From NCBI RefSeq assembly GCF_009363535.1, contig NZ_CP045369.1, positions 1,747,001 to 1,811,000 on the forward strand: a stretch of 64,000 nt of DNA, given 5' to 3'. Both the position numbers and the translations under genes were made by a program. Positions 1 to 7,510 of the stretch are shown here, one piece after another; the stretch's first letter is position 1; every line of letters begins with the position of its first letter. Under the pieces are notes generated by a model. It had not been told where the DNA came from, did not search any database, and was given only the letters and a program-made list of their open reading frames with translations. The stretch is from Microbulbifer sp. THAF38 (GTDB lineage Bacteria; Pseudomonadota; Gammaproteobacteria; Pseudomonadales; Cellvibrionaceae).

Positions 1-360
1 CGGTCATTTTTTAGATATTTTGTAGTTGCTACAAGCATCGATCTCTAACTGGACACACTTTTTCAGAGAGTATTTTCTACCGGCTGGTACCGCAGTTTCA
101 TTCAAGTGCCTTCGTTTTAAGTTAGCAGGCCCTGCAAGCCAACCGCGCCATCTTTGAGTGCCAGTCAGTTAGTTAATCGGTAGGGAAAGTATGGTATTTT
201 TCCCGATAAATTTATCGGGCAGTGGCCAGCCACCTTTGGCTGGCAGAGGGCAAGTAGGTCGTTCAGAGCGCGCCAGCTATAACCAGGCCAGGCAAGATCG
301 CCCAGCCGGAGGCTGGGCTGGACAGCCTACGCTCTGCTTCGGCTGCCCTTGCTGGCAACG
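1..360 (+). repeat. ORF-poor repeated integron cassette, copy A (5' end cut)
   Basis: First of nine related cassettes of about 370 bp. It lacks the first ~9 bases found in other copies. It holds a perfect TTGTAG/CTACAA hairpin near base 20, a GCCAGCCA/TGGCTGGC hairpin at 225-246, and its own attC at about 275-366. A 60-codon frame starting at 191 runs through the attC, but it is not kept intact in all copies, so I treat the cassette as probably non-coding. It may encode a small RNA or carry a promoter; neither is proven. Confidence 0.85.
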
Positions 361-385
361 TTATGTGTCCTAAGGAGAAAATTCA

Positions 386-667
386 TTGGAAGAAATAGCC
401 GAGGGGGCACTGAAGGGGTTACTACGCTTAGTTAGTGTAGTGGTTCGCTCTTTAATGTGGCTAATCTGGGAGCTTTGCTTTGAAGTTATAGCTTGGTATG
501 TGGGGTGGCCTATATGTCGCGCCATCAGTTTTGGCAAGCTACCTCAAAAGGCCATTACTGATCACGAACAAGCTTCAAATTTCACCAACTTTACTGTATC
601 CATGGTGGGGCTGGTTTCTTTGGTGGGGTTAGCAATCTTAATAGCTAAGTTAGTTGGTTCAGGTTGA
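386..667 (+). CDS. small membrane protein of unknown function (cassette ORF, copy 1)
   Basis: 93-residue protein starting at TTG, chosen because AAGGAG lies 8 bases upstream and no ATG fits. Two hydrophobic segments (about residues 12-45 and 70-90) suggest an inner-membrane protein. I do not recognise the family. It is the only gene of its cassette (361-773). I see no difference from the protein at 5617-5898, and the surrounding cassette appears identical too, which points to a recent duplication. Most cassettes lack an obvious promoter, so expression probably depends on read-through or on signals in neighbouring cassettes. Confidence 0.75.
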   Translation: MEEIAEGALKGLLRLVSVVVRSLMWLIWELCFEVIAWYVGWPICRAISFGKLPQKAITDHEQASNFTNFTVSMVGLVSLVGLAILIAKLVGSG

Positions 668-680
668 TCATACTCACCAC

Positions 681-779
681 ACATAACAAAACGCTCAACT
701 ACACTCCGGCCGCAAGCGGCCTCCGTCGGACAGCCAAAAGCGTGCTTCGCACTGGCTGCCGGTTAGCTCAGCGTTATGC
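681..779 (+). other. attC site
   Basis: Left core ACATAAC, right core GTTATGC. The same site sequence occurs after 5898, where an IS interrupts it. Confidence 0.85.
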
Positions 780-800
780 TCAGTAAGCATGGAGAAAAAT

Positions 801-1694
801 ATGTCAGCCAGAAGAAGGTATTTACACCCCTTCTTAGATAGTGATAGATGGCAGAAATTCGAGCCAAGAAGTGGAGATATCGTAATTGCCACTCCTTTTA
901 AATCTGGCACTACGTGGATGCAAATGATTGTTTTAGGACTTTTGCATGGCATCAAAAATCCACCGTTATTGAGAGAGGTGGGGCACTGGATAGATTTTAG
1001 GCCGGCACCTGAGGAGGAGATACTTTCGCGTCTTGAAGAGCAGTCTTCACGAAGGTTCATTAAGACCCATTTGCCCTTCGATGCAATTAAATATGATAAA
1101 AATATTAAATATATTGTAGTTGATCGTGATCCTAGGGATGTCTTTATGTCTCTCTGGAATCACTACAAAAATATGGATGTTGACTTGGTTAATAGTGACC
1201 TTCCACTAGGTGTCCATCCTATACCACCGTGCCCTGATAGCATCCATGAATTCTGGAAGTCATGGCTAACAAAGGGGTATTTTGAATGGGAGAGCGAGGG
1301 GTATCCTTTCTGGTCAAACTTGAGGCATGTGCAGTCATGGTTTGATGTGAAAGATTTGGATAATGTGTTACACGTGCATTACAACAACCTACTGCTTGAT
1401 AGTGAATCAGAAATTAAGCGTGTCGCCAAATTTATTGAGGTCGAGATTTCCGATGAGGAAGCGAATTCCTTGGCCAATTACACTTCCTTTGAATCTACGA
1501 AGAAAAATCTAAATAAATTATTTCCTGGTGGCTATCGCCTATTTAAAAATGGCCCAGATACATTTTTTCATAAGGGAAAGAACGGTCGATGGAGAAGTGT
1601 ATTAACTCAAGAAGATGAAAAGCTGCTGTCTGAGGCTTCCGACACCATGCTCAGTAAAGCTTGCTTCAAGTGGCTGACCTTTGGAACCTTGTAG
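801..1694 (+). CDS. sulfotransferase domain protein (cassette gene)
   Basis: Predicted PAPS-dependent sulfotransferase that would transfer sulfate to a hydroxyl or amine acceptor; the substrate is unknown. The 5'-phosphosulfate loop TPFKSGTTW is near residues 32-40, the 3'-phosphate motif VVDRDPRDVFMSLWNHY near residue 105, and the C-terminal GKNGRWRS segment corresponds to the family's conserved KGxxGxWK element. At 297 residues it has normal length for cytosolic-type sulfotransferases (PF00685). ATG 801 is preferred over ATG 789 because GGAG sits 6 bases before it. No signal peptide, so cytoplasmic. It is one of the few full-size enzymes in this array. Confidence 0.9.
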   Translation: MSARRRYLHPFLDSDRWQKFEPRSGDIVIATPFKSGTTWMQMIVLGLLHGIKNPPLLREVGHWIDFRPAPEEEILSRLEEQSSRRFIKTHLPFDAIKYDKNIKYIVVDRDPRDVFMSLWNHYKNMDVDLVNSDLPLGVHPIPPCPDSIHEFWKSWLTKGYFEWESEGYPFWSNLRHVQSWFDVKDLDNVLHVHYNNLLLDSESEIKRVAKFIEVEISDEEANSLANYTSFESTKKNLNKLFPGGYRLFKNGPDTFFHKGKNGRWRSVLTQEDEKLLSEASDTMLSKACFKWLTFGTL

Positions 1695-1698
1695 CGGA

Positions 1699-1818
1699 GC
1701 ATAACAATCAGCGGCAGAGCGACAGTCAACGCTACGCACCTTTTGTGTTACTCGCTGGCGCTCAAACATTAACACAAAAGGCGCTCCGCGCTGGCTGCGC
1801 CTGCGCTGGGCGTTATGC
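1699..1818 (+). other. attC site
   Basis: About 120 bp. Central part (GCGACAGTCAACGCTACGCA region) is shared with the attC sites at 14023 and 24663 although their ORFs are unrelated. Confidence 0.85.
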
Positions 1819-2195
1819 GTAATATGAGATTCATCGTAATTATTCTTTTAGTGCTGTTATTATCAGGCTGCTCAAGTAAGCCTGAATTGAGTCAGATACT
1901 GGATCAAGCGCTAGGGTATGCCCCGCTAAAACAATATGCGCTTGTCCAGCATGGGCGATCTCCCAAATTCTTGGATATTTGGCAAGGATATAATGAAAGT
2001 TTTCTGCTGGAACTAGACGCGGTGGATTACAAAAACCTTTTAGAGATTGTAAATTCTAAGTGGAAGCTGCAACCTAAGAAAATTGGTGGTGCAGAGAAAT
2101 GGGAGAGAATCGCGGTAATTCAAAAATATGGAGTTACTTCAGTTTCGTCTGTCCGTTCAGATAGTAGGTACGTTTTCATACATGTATCGCAGTAA
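1815..2195 (+). CDS. small lipoprotein of unknown function (cassette ORF)
   Basis: 126 residues with a lipoprotein signal: hydrophobic stretch followed by lipobox LLSGC at about residues 15-19. It should be anchored to a periplasm-facing membrane. The first ATG (1815) lies inside the right core of the preceding attC; ATG 1824 is an alternative and neither has a clear ribosome binding site. The mature part is soluble and has no family I recognise. Confidence 0.75.
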   Translation: MRNMRFIVIILLVLLLSGCSSKPELSQILDQALGYAPLKQYALVQHGRSPKFLDIWQGYNESFLLELDAVDYKNLLEIVNSKWKLQPKKIGGAEKWERIAVIQKYGVTSVSSVRSDSRYVFIHVSQ

Positions 2196-2197
2196 CC

Positions 2198-2315
2198 GCA
2201 TAACAATGCGCTGCAAAGGGACGGCTTATCTTGTGCACCTTTTGTGCGGTCGCTTCGCTCCCATTTTTGCACAAAACATACACAAGGTAAGCCGCCCCTG
2301 AGCGCGGCGTTAGTT
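2198..2315 (+). other. attC site
   Basis: Left core CATAACAA, right core GCGTTAG. Long arms carry GACGGCTTA/TAAGCCGCC and an inner hairpin with GCGGTCGCTTCGCTCCC. Confidence 0.85.
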
Positions 2316-2718
2316 GCTCAGGGAGATTATAACCATCAGCTTGTCAGACAACGAAAAGTGGCTATTGGTTGAGTTGACTGATTTCGGTAAAACTCTACCA
2401 GAGTTAATATCAGAGATTCATTCTGATGCTACGGAAGATAGCCTCATTGAAAAATATGAGCTGGCAATTGGCCTTGTAAATTCATTGGTGTCAAAGGGCC
2501 TGATTTCACTCTGTCAGATTGATAGAGCTTCCAAAGAGCCATACTCTGTTGAGTCTGTAAAGACATTAACCAATGATGATTTGGAAAGCTTCATTAATGA
2601 TCCATGGAACTGGAGTAGCTCATTTTCAAGAGACAATAAATGGCAGTATGAGCTGGCTCCAACTAACCGAGGGGAGGCCGTGCTAGATGAGATTTTCGGA
2701 GTCCAAAAAAGCAACTAA
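2314..2718 (+). CDS. hypothetical protein (cassette ORF)
   Basis: About 134 residues if started at TTG 2314, at the end of the preceding attC. GGGAG at 2321-2325 would instead favour a non-ATG start near 2335 or TTG 2341, so the N-terminus is uncertain. The protein is acidic and soluble with no signal peptide or membrane segment. The helical, charged composition is all I can state; family not recognised. Confidence 0.6.
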   Translation: MLREIITISLSDNEKWLLVELTDFGKTLPELISEIHSDATEDSLIEKYELAIGLVNSLVSKGLISLCQIDRASKEPYSVESVKTLTNDDLESFINDPWNWSSSFSRDNKWQYELAPTNRGEAVLDEIFGVQKSN

Positions 2719-2811
2719 CGAGGTGCTCATCGGCGGCTTACTTTATGCACCTTTCGCGCAAAACGCGCAAAAGGTGCATAAAGTAAGCCGCCGATGAGCA
2801 CGGCGTTAAGT
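2712..2811 (+). other. attC site
   Basis: Near-perfect long palindrome: GTGCTCATCGGCGGCTTAC pairs with its complement before the GCGTTAA right core. The gene's stop TAA is in the left core. Confidence 0.85.
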
Positions 2812-2827
2812 GATACAAGGAGAGTAA

Positions 2828-3076
2828 ATGAAATCATTCATGGTTAATCTTATCGGGTTGGCTGGTTCTTGGTACATGGTTGATCTTACTTCCGAAAACT
2901 CGCTTAATTCCATTTTTGCTCCATTGGTTTTTTCTGGGTTTTTAATTTCCAGCGTGCTGTGGTTTATTGTGAAGTTTGGGGTAACCCAGGGGGCTGGCAC
3001 CGCTGGTTATTTTGGCAGTGGTGATTCTGGTGGTTTCAGTGGTGGAGATGGAGGGGGTGGTGATGGTGGTTGTTAG
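2828..3076 (+). CDS. small membrane protein with glycine-rich tail (cassette ORF)
   Basis: 82 residues, with AAGGAGAG before ATG 2828. Two hydrophobic segments (residues 4-20 and 29-50) are followed by a tail of Gly, Ser and Asp ending in Cys, similar in style to the tails of TPM-domain membrane proteins but without that domain. Function unknown. Its attC, immediately downstream, is interrupted by a group II intron. Confidence 0.75.
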   Translation: MKSFMVNLIGLAGSWYMVDLTSENSLNSIFAPLVFSGFLISSVLWFIVKFGVTQGAGTAGYFGSGDSGGFSGGDGGGGDGGC

Positions 3077-3086
3077 ATCACTTAAA

Positions 3087-3157
3087 TCGGGTAGCCGGTA
3101 GTTTCTAGCTACCGGCCCCCACACCACCCATCGTGCGGGTCCGCAATGGGCGGTTCC
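3087..3157 (-). ncRNA. group II intron 1 catalytic domains V and VI
   Basis: On the - strand AACCGCCCAT pairs with GTGGGTGGT-type sequence to make the domain V hairpin. The domain VI stem-loop with GAAA-containing loop and the terminal CTACCCGAT follow. It lies immediately after the maturase stop codon. Confidence 0.75.
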
Positions 3158-4429
3158 CTATCCGTAATGAATCTCTACCCAACGATCTCGCAATGAAATC
3201 AACCCCATCTCTTCGAAGAACTCATTATTGAGCGCAATATGAATACCCTCAGTTTTTGCGCTTCGCCAGTAACTTTTACCGGTCGAGCCGCAGGTAACTG
3301 CCAGCGATTCACTCACACCCATACGCAGTAAATTTCGAACTTTCGTTCTCACTCTGCGCCAATTCTTCCAATAGCTCATTCTTAATCGCCGCCGTATCCA
3401 GCAGTCTAGATCAATACATTTTTGATAGCCTTGCGCTATTCCAAAATAGTTGATCCAGCCACGGAGGTATACGGTAAGTTCCTTCAGTTTCTTTTCCATC
3501 GAAATGCCACGGGACCGTCCTGTAATCTGACGGACGTGGTATTTAAATTGGCGCAGTGACTTATCATGCCAGACAAGCTTTGCTCCACGAAAAGAAAAAC
3601 CCAGAAACTTACAACGACTAACGGGGGCTACTTGGCTTTTAGCATCGTTAACTTTGAGTTTAAGCTTGCGCTCAACAAAGCGTTTAATGCTCGCCATAAG
3701 CCGTTCGCCGGCACGTTTAGAGGAAACGACAATCACAAAATCATCCGCATAGCGGACAAAATCGTGCTGGCGTTTTTCCAGCTCTTTGTCGAGCAGGTCG
3801 AGTACAATATTGGAGAGCAGCGGCGATAAAGGGCCCCCTTGTGGCACCCCCTCATGACAGGCTTTCCAGCATCCATCTTCTACACTTCCTACACGCAAGT
3901 AACTTGCGATCAACTTGAGTAAACGCTTATCGCTGATTCTTTGGCCAAGTAAACTCATGAGGAAGTCATGGTTGACCCGGTCGAAGAACTTAGATAAATC
4001 GACATCTACGGCTATCCGCTTCCCGCCTTCGATATACTTCTGTAGCTTTTTCACCGCATGATGCTGTGATCGCTTTGGGCGGAACCCATAGCTGAACTCC
4101 GAAAAGGTTTTATCGAAACTGGGACCGATGATTTGGGCGATAGCCTGCTGTATAACACGATCAAAGATCGTAGGTATCCCGAGACCACGCTGGCCGCCAT
4201 CTGGCTTGCGAATGTAGACGCGCCTGACGGGAAGCGGCTGGTAATGACCCTGTCGAATAGTCTCGATGAGGTCGTCGCCAACTGCCTTGAAGTGCTGCAT
4301 AAAATTATCGACAGTAATCTCGTCAATGCCTGCGGCACCTTTGTTGCTTCGCACGTGTTTCCATGCAGCATTAAGATTTTCTTTGCTGAGGATGGTTTCA
4401 AGCAGATTTTCATTTGAGTTGAGTGTCAT
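3158..4429 (-). CDS. group II intron reverse transcriptase/maturase (intron 1)
   Basis: 423-residue intron-encoded protein that should bind the intron RNA, help it splice and copy it into DNA at the target. Reverse transcriptase motifs run from about residue 50 to 300, with the catalytic YADD inside FVRYADDFVIVV (near residue 225) and the VPQGGPLSPLL motif just before. The maturase region follows (residues 300-375, with LRGWINYFG). There is no HNH endonuclease domain, as expected for class C introns. The frame is intact and stops just before domain V, so the element may still be active. Confidence 0.95.
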   Translation of the reverse strand: MTLNSNENLLETILSKENLNAAWKHVRSNKGAAGIDEITVDNFMQHFKAVGDDLIETIRQGHYQPLPVRRVYIRKPDGGQRGLGIPTIFDRVIQQAIAQIIGPSFDKTFSEFSYGFRPKRSQHHAVKKLQKYIEGGKRIAVDVDLSKFFDRVNHDFLMSLLGQRISDKRLLKLIASYLRVGSVEDGCWKACHEGVPQGGPLSPLLSNIVLDLLDKELEKRQHDFVRYADDFVIVVSSKRAGERLMASIKRFVERKLKLKVNDAKSQVAPVSRCKFLGFSFRGAKLVWHDKSLRQFKYHVRQITGRSRGISMEKKLKELTVYLRGWINYFGIAQGYQKCIDLDCWIRRRLRMSYWKNWRRVRTKVRNLLRMGVSESLAVTCGSTGKSYWRSAKTEGIHIALNNEFFEEMGLISLRDRWVEIHYG

Positions 4430-5096
4430 GGCAGTGCGCTACGTCAATTTTATATCCGGCTGGCAACATATCGGCAGGCTAGCCCTGTCTTTTAACTCGT
4501 GGATTTTGGGTTCAGGCCTTCACCGTATCCAAGGTATTAATCTTGGTATTAGGCTACTATGCCGTCGGCTGACTTCTGTTCAATCACCTTGGCCATTACT
4601 GGCCGAGGCGCCGCTGTGTTCCACCAATTTTGTTTACCCCCGCGATGGTGGCTAACGGGCTGGGCCTACTTATGAGTCAGCGGCCACGCTGACAGCTTTA
4701 CAGCAGCAGGTTGAACAGATCTCCCCAGATAAGAACGTGAACTTTCACTACACAACTGCATCATTTACTCTACCCGTTAGACCACATGGCTTTGGTATCC
4801 TTGGCTACCTCGCCTCCAGGCTAAGCCTTATATGATGTTTCTGTCCGTCAGCTCGTAGTTTTGCTAGCGGCTTCCTCCCCACAAGACCTCGCGGTATTGC
4901 AGTTGCCATTCGCTAGTAGTTAGCATTTAATGGAAACCATTAAATGGTGATCCTCCTACAGGGGACTTTCACCCCATTAGTTCACGCCCATGCTGGGCGT
5001 ACCAAGCGCATGTTGTTCGCCGCTATCGCGGCCGGACGGCTTACGCTACGCTTCACCCGCCGCAAATGCGAACGTTAGGTTCAAAACGAGTAAAAC

Positions 5097-5453
5097 ATGA
5101 AAAGAATAAAAATCATCGCGTCATTGATTGCTATCTTGGCTTGTGCAAACGTACAGGCCACTCCGAAAAGTCAAGAGTCACAGGGCTTATACTTGTTAGG
5201 TCTAATTTTTGGGGTTAAGAAAGATTCAGAAGGCAATGTTAAAGAAGTTCGCTTAGCTCAGGTCCAAGATACGGCAAGCAAGCAGCAAATCGACTTTCAG
5301 TTGCCAGAGCATTTGATGGTGCAAGCCTCCAATAAAATTAAAAAATACAATGCTGGTATTGATGAAAGATCAGAGAGCCAAGAAGAGTTCTTTGTGATTT
5401 GTATCTACACCAATCTAGATCCCGAGCTCGTAAGGTGCGGCGGCGATGAATGA
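5097..5453 (+). CDS. small secreted protein of unknown function (cassette ORF)
   Basis: 118 residues with a clear Sec signal peptide (MKRIKIIASLIAILA..., cleavage near VQA at about residue 21). The mature part is soluble, mixed charge, with two Cys near the C-terminus that could form a disulfide in the periplasm. No family recognised. Its TGA stop abuts the left core of the next attC. Confidence 0.75.
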   Translation: MKRIKIIASLIAILACANVQATPKSQESQGLYLLGLIFGVKKDSEGNVKEVRLAQVQDTASKQQIDFQLPEHLMVQASNKIKKYNAGIDERSESQEEFFVICIYTNLDPELVRCGGDE

Positions 5454-5597
5454 ACCTAACAATCACAGGCAGTAAAGCTACGGCCCTTCGGGCCTCCGCG
5501 GGACGGCTTACCTTATGCACGTTTTGCGCGGTCGCTTCGCTCCCATTTTCGCGCAAAACGCGCATAAGGTAAGCCGCCCCTGCTGTGGGCGTTATGT
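5453..5597 (+). other. attC site (long family)
   Basis: About 145 bp, with GGACGGCTTACCTTATGCAC arms and an inner TTCGCGCAAAACGCGC hairpin. The same family follows cassettes ending at 10439, 12397, 13260 and 18308. Confidence 0.85.
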
Positions 5598-5616
5598 GTC
5601 CTAAGGAGAAAATTCA

Positions 5617-5898
5617 TTGGAAGAAATAGCCGAGGGGGCACTGAAGGGGTTACTACGCTTAGTTAGTGTAGTGGTTCGCTCTTTAATGTGGCTAATCTGG
5701 GAGCTTTGCTTTGAAGTTATAGCTTGGTATGTGGGGTGGCCTATATGTCGCGCCATCAGTTTTGGCAAGCTACCTCAAAAGGCCATTACTGATCACGAAC
5801 AAGCTTCAAATTTCACCAACTTTACTGTATCCATGGTGGGGCTGGTTTCTTTGGTGGGGTTAGCAATCTTAATAGCTAAGTTAGTTGGTTCAGGTTGA
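5617..5898 (+). CDS. small membrane protein of unknown function (cassette ORF, copy 2)
   Basis: Same 93-residue protein as at 386-667, with the same TTG start and AAGGAG ribosome binding site; I find no difference over the whole cassette from its first base to the IS insertion point. The two copies sit in different neighbourhoods (after the ORF-poor repeat versus after a secreted-protein cassette), so one was probably moved or copied as a cassette. Unlike copy 1, the attC of this copy has been split by an insertion sequence. Confidence 0.75.
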   Translation: MEEIAEGALKGLLRLVSVVVRSLMWLIWELCFEVIAWYVGWPICRAISFGKLPQKAITDHEQASNFTNFTVSMVGLVSLVGLAILIAKLVGSG

Positions 5899-5996
5899 TC
5901 ATACTCACCACACATAACAAAACGCTCAACTACACTCCGGCCGCAAGCGGCCTCCGTCGGACAGCCAAAAGCGTGCTTCGCACTGGCTGCCGGTTA

Positions 5997-6004
5997 GCTC
6001 AGCG
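5997..6004. repeat. target site duplication, left copy
   Basis: GCTCAGCG, repeated at 7480-7487 on the other side of the IS. Confidence 0.9.
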
Positions 6005-6023
6005 CTAAGTTTTATACACAAAT
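6005..6023 (+). repeat. IS left inverted end
   Basis: CTAAGTTTTATACACAAAT, similar to the Tn5 outside end. Confidence 0.9.
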
Positions 6024-6098
6024 ATTTCCAGTTTTATTTTAAAAATCAATGAGTTACAGTTTGCGCGTAATAAGAGCTACAGATTTGGCTGGATAATT

Positions 6099-7463
6099 AT
6101 GCAGGACTGGGTCAGGGACGAAGTGAAAAATCAGGTTATGGGTGATACACGATTGAATAAGCGCTTGTCCAATATTCTCAGTAATTTAAGTTCCGACCCA
6201 AAGAATAGTATTCCCTGTGCAAACAAGTCTTGGGCAGAAACCTTTGCAGCTTATCGATTTATCGAAAATGATAAAGTCAACTTTGACTCTATTATGAGTG
6301 GCCATAAATCAGCCACTGTCGAAAGAATCAAGGCTCAACCGGTTGTTCTTATCCCTCAGGATACCACTTTCCTAAATTTTGCTACCGATTTAGAAAGCAA
6401 AGAGATGGGAACACTCCGGCGTAAAGAGACTAATCAGCAGCTCCTACACACGTCTATCGCTATAACACCGTCCAGAGATAATCTGGGCATTGTTGAGGGT
6501 AGTATGTGGCAGCGAGATAAGGAATCAAGTGCTAATTCTCGCTATACCAAGTCGATACAAGATAAAGAAAGTCGACGGTGGCTAGACCATTACGAATCAG
6601 CTTGCCAAATACAGGAGCGCTGCCCTGAAACCACGATTGTGAGCATTGCAGATAGAGAGGGAGATATTCATGAGTGGTTTCAGTTAGCTGAAGACCAAAA
6701 TGAACAGCGTCGTGCGAGCTATATTGTTCGAGCCAAGGCCAATCGTAGCTTAGAGATCGCTGGAGAAGATACGACTCTACTTTGGGACTACATGACCAAA
6801 CAGAAACCTGTCGGGAAATACACAGTAAATATCCCAAAGCGGAATGGAGAGCAGGAAAGGGAAGCCAAGGTCAGTATATCCACTGCGGATGTAGGATTAC
6901 TGGGAAAAGGAAAATCGAAACGAGCTCTTTCTCTCTATGTTGTATTTGCTAAGGAATTCAATCCACCAGAAGGAACGAAAGGCATTGAGTGGATGCTGCT
7001 GACAGATCTTCCAGTTGAAGACTTCAAGCAAGCGAGGATTATCATTGAGTGGTATCGAAGCCGGTGGGAAATTGAAACCTATTTTCGAGTGGTGAAAGGC
7101 GGATGTGAGATAGAAAGCAATCGCTTCAGAACAGAGCAGCGAATGTTGAACTGTATTGCGATCTATATGATTATTGGGTGGCGCCTACATTCGATGACTA
7201 CACGAGCACGAAGACTTCCAGATACACCATGTGCTAGCGTTTACTCTGAAAAAGAATGGCGCATGATATGGATGATGCGAGATAAAACTACCCCACCCAA
7301 CGAACCTCCAAGTATGAGGGCGATAACTCGCATGTTGGCAGGTCTAGGAGGTTTTCTGGGGCGTAAAGGGGATGGTGAGCCAGGGGTTAAAACTGTTTGG
7401 CAGGGATACACTAAACTGCTTCATTATATGGAGGCAGCGGAGGCTTTAAGTGGGGTTAAATGA
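6099..7463 (+). CDS. IS50/Tn5-type transposase (IS4 family)
   Basis: 454-residue DDE transposase. The N-terminal part resembles the Tn5 end-binding domain (DTRLNKRLSNILSNL, residues 16-30; NKSWAETFAAYRF near 43). Acidic catalytic residues are visible as IPQDTTFLNFA (near 84-94) and IADREGDIHEW (near 185). The IS4-type YREK region reads WYRSRWEIETYF (near 322) with the catalytic Glu. Length is close to Tn5 transposase (476 residues) and the frame is intact, so the IS could be active. The TGA stop overlaps the right inverted end. Confidence 0.95.
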   Translation: MQDWVRDEVKNQVMGDTRLNKRLSNILSNLSSDPKNSIPCANKSWAETFAAYRFIENDKVNFDSIMSGHKSATVERIKAQPVVLIPQDTTFLNFATDLESKEMGTLRRKETNQQLLHTSIAITPSRDNLGIVEGSMWQRDKESSANSRYTKSIQDKESRRWLDHYESACQIQERCPETTIVSIADREGDIHEWFQLAEDQNEQRRASYIVRAKANRSLEIAGEDTTLLWDYMTKQKPVGKYTVNIPKRNGEQEREAKVSISTADVGLLGKGKSKRALSLYVVFAKEFNPPEGTKGIEWMLLTDLPVEDFKQARIIIEWYRSRWEIETYFRVVKGGCEIESNRFRTEQRMLNCIAIYMIIGWRLHSMTTRARRLPDTPCASVYSEKEWRMIWMMRDKTTPPNEPPSMRAITRMLAGLGGFLGRKGDGEPGVKTVWQGYTKLLHYMEAAEALSGVK

Positions 7464-7479
7464 TGTGTATAAAACACAG
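7461..7479 (-). repeat. IS right inverted end
   Basis: The complement reads CTGTGTTTTATACACATCA, differing in few places from the Tn5 mosaic end. Confidence 0.9.
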
Positions 7480-7487
7480 GCTCAGCG
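7480..7487. repeat. target site duplication, right copy
   Basis: GCTCAGCG, immediately followed by the TTATG of the attC right core. Confidence 0.9.
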
Positions 7488-7510
7488 TTATGTGTCAATG
7501 AGTAGGAAAT

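Larger units (their letters stand above)
3086..5002 (-). mobile_element. group IIC (attC-type) intron 1, antisense to cassettes
   Basis: About 1.9 kb retroelement on the - strand. The 5' end starts GTACGCCCAGCATGGGCGTG followed by GGGGTGAAAGTCCCC, the conserved domain I start of bacterial group II introns. The 3' end carries a domain V-like hairpin (3122-3157), a domain VI stem (GCCGGTAG/CTACCGGC) and the end CTACCCGAT. It encodes a reverse transcriptase/maturase. It sits between TTG and TTAAG of the bottom strand at the left core of an attC, the known target class of group IIC-attC introns. Ends are accurate to about 2 bp. Confidence 0.88.
3079..5080 (+). other. attC site interrupted by group II intron
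   Basis: The left core CACTTAA ends at 3085 and the rest of the palindrome (CAAGCGCATG...) resumes at 5003, ending with the right core GTTAGG at 5074. Joining the two pieces restores a normal attC with CACTTAACAAGCGCATG at its left and CGCAAATGCGAACGTTAG at its right. Confidence 0.85.
6005..7479 (+). mobile_element. IS50/Tn5-like insertion sequence (IS4 family), 1475 bp
   Basis: The element is bounded by 19-bp ends that resemble Tn5 ends: CTAAGTTTTATACACAAAT at the left and the complement of CTGTGTTTTATACACATCA at the right. It is flanked by an 8-bp direct repeat, GCTCAGCG (5997-6004 and 7480-7487). That octamer is present once in the undisrupted duplicate attC at 766-773, so it is a target duplication. 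One transposase gene fills the element. IS50 itself makes 9-bp duplications, so the 8 bp here is slightly unusual. Confidence 0.93.
5912..7493 (+). other. attC site interrupted by IS element
   Basis: The left 93 bp (5912-6004) match the attC at 681-773. The right core GCGTTATG appears only after the IS, at 7485-7492. The split should prevent folding into a usable integrase substrate. Confidence 0.85.

Noticed and set aside
4133..4655. + strand ORFs opposite the intron 1 maturase
   Set aside because: They lie antisense to a well-supported reverse transcriptase and to the intron's structured leader; composition is typical of shadow frames.
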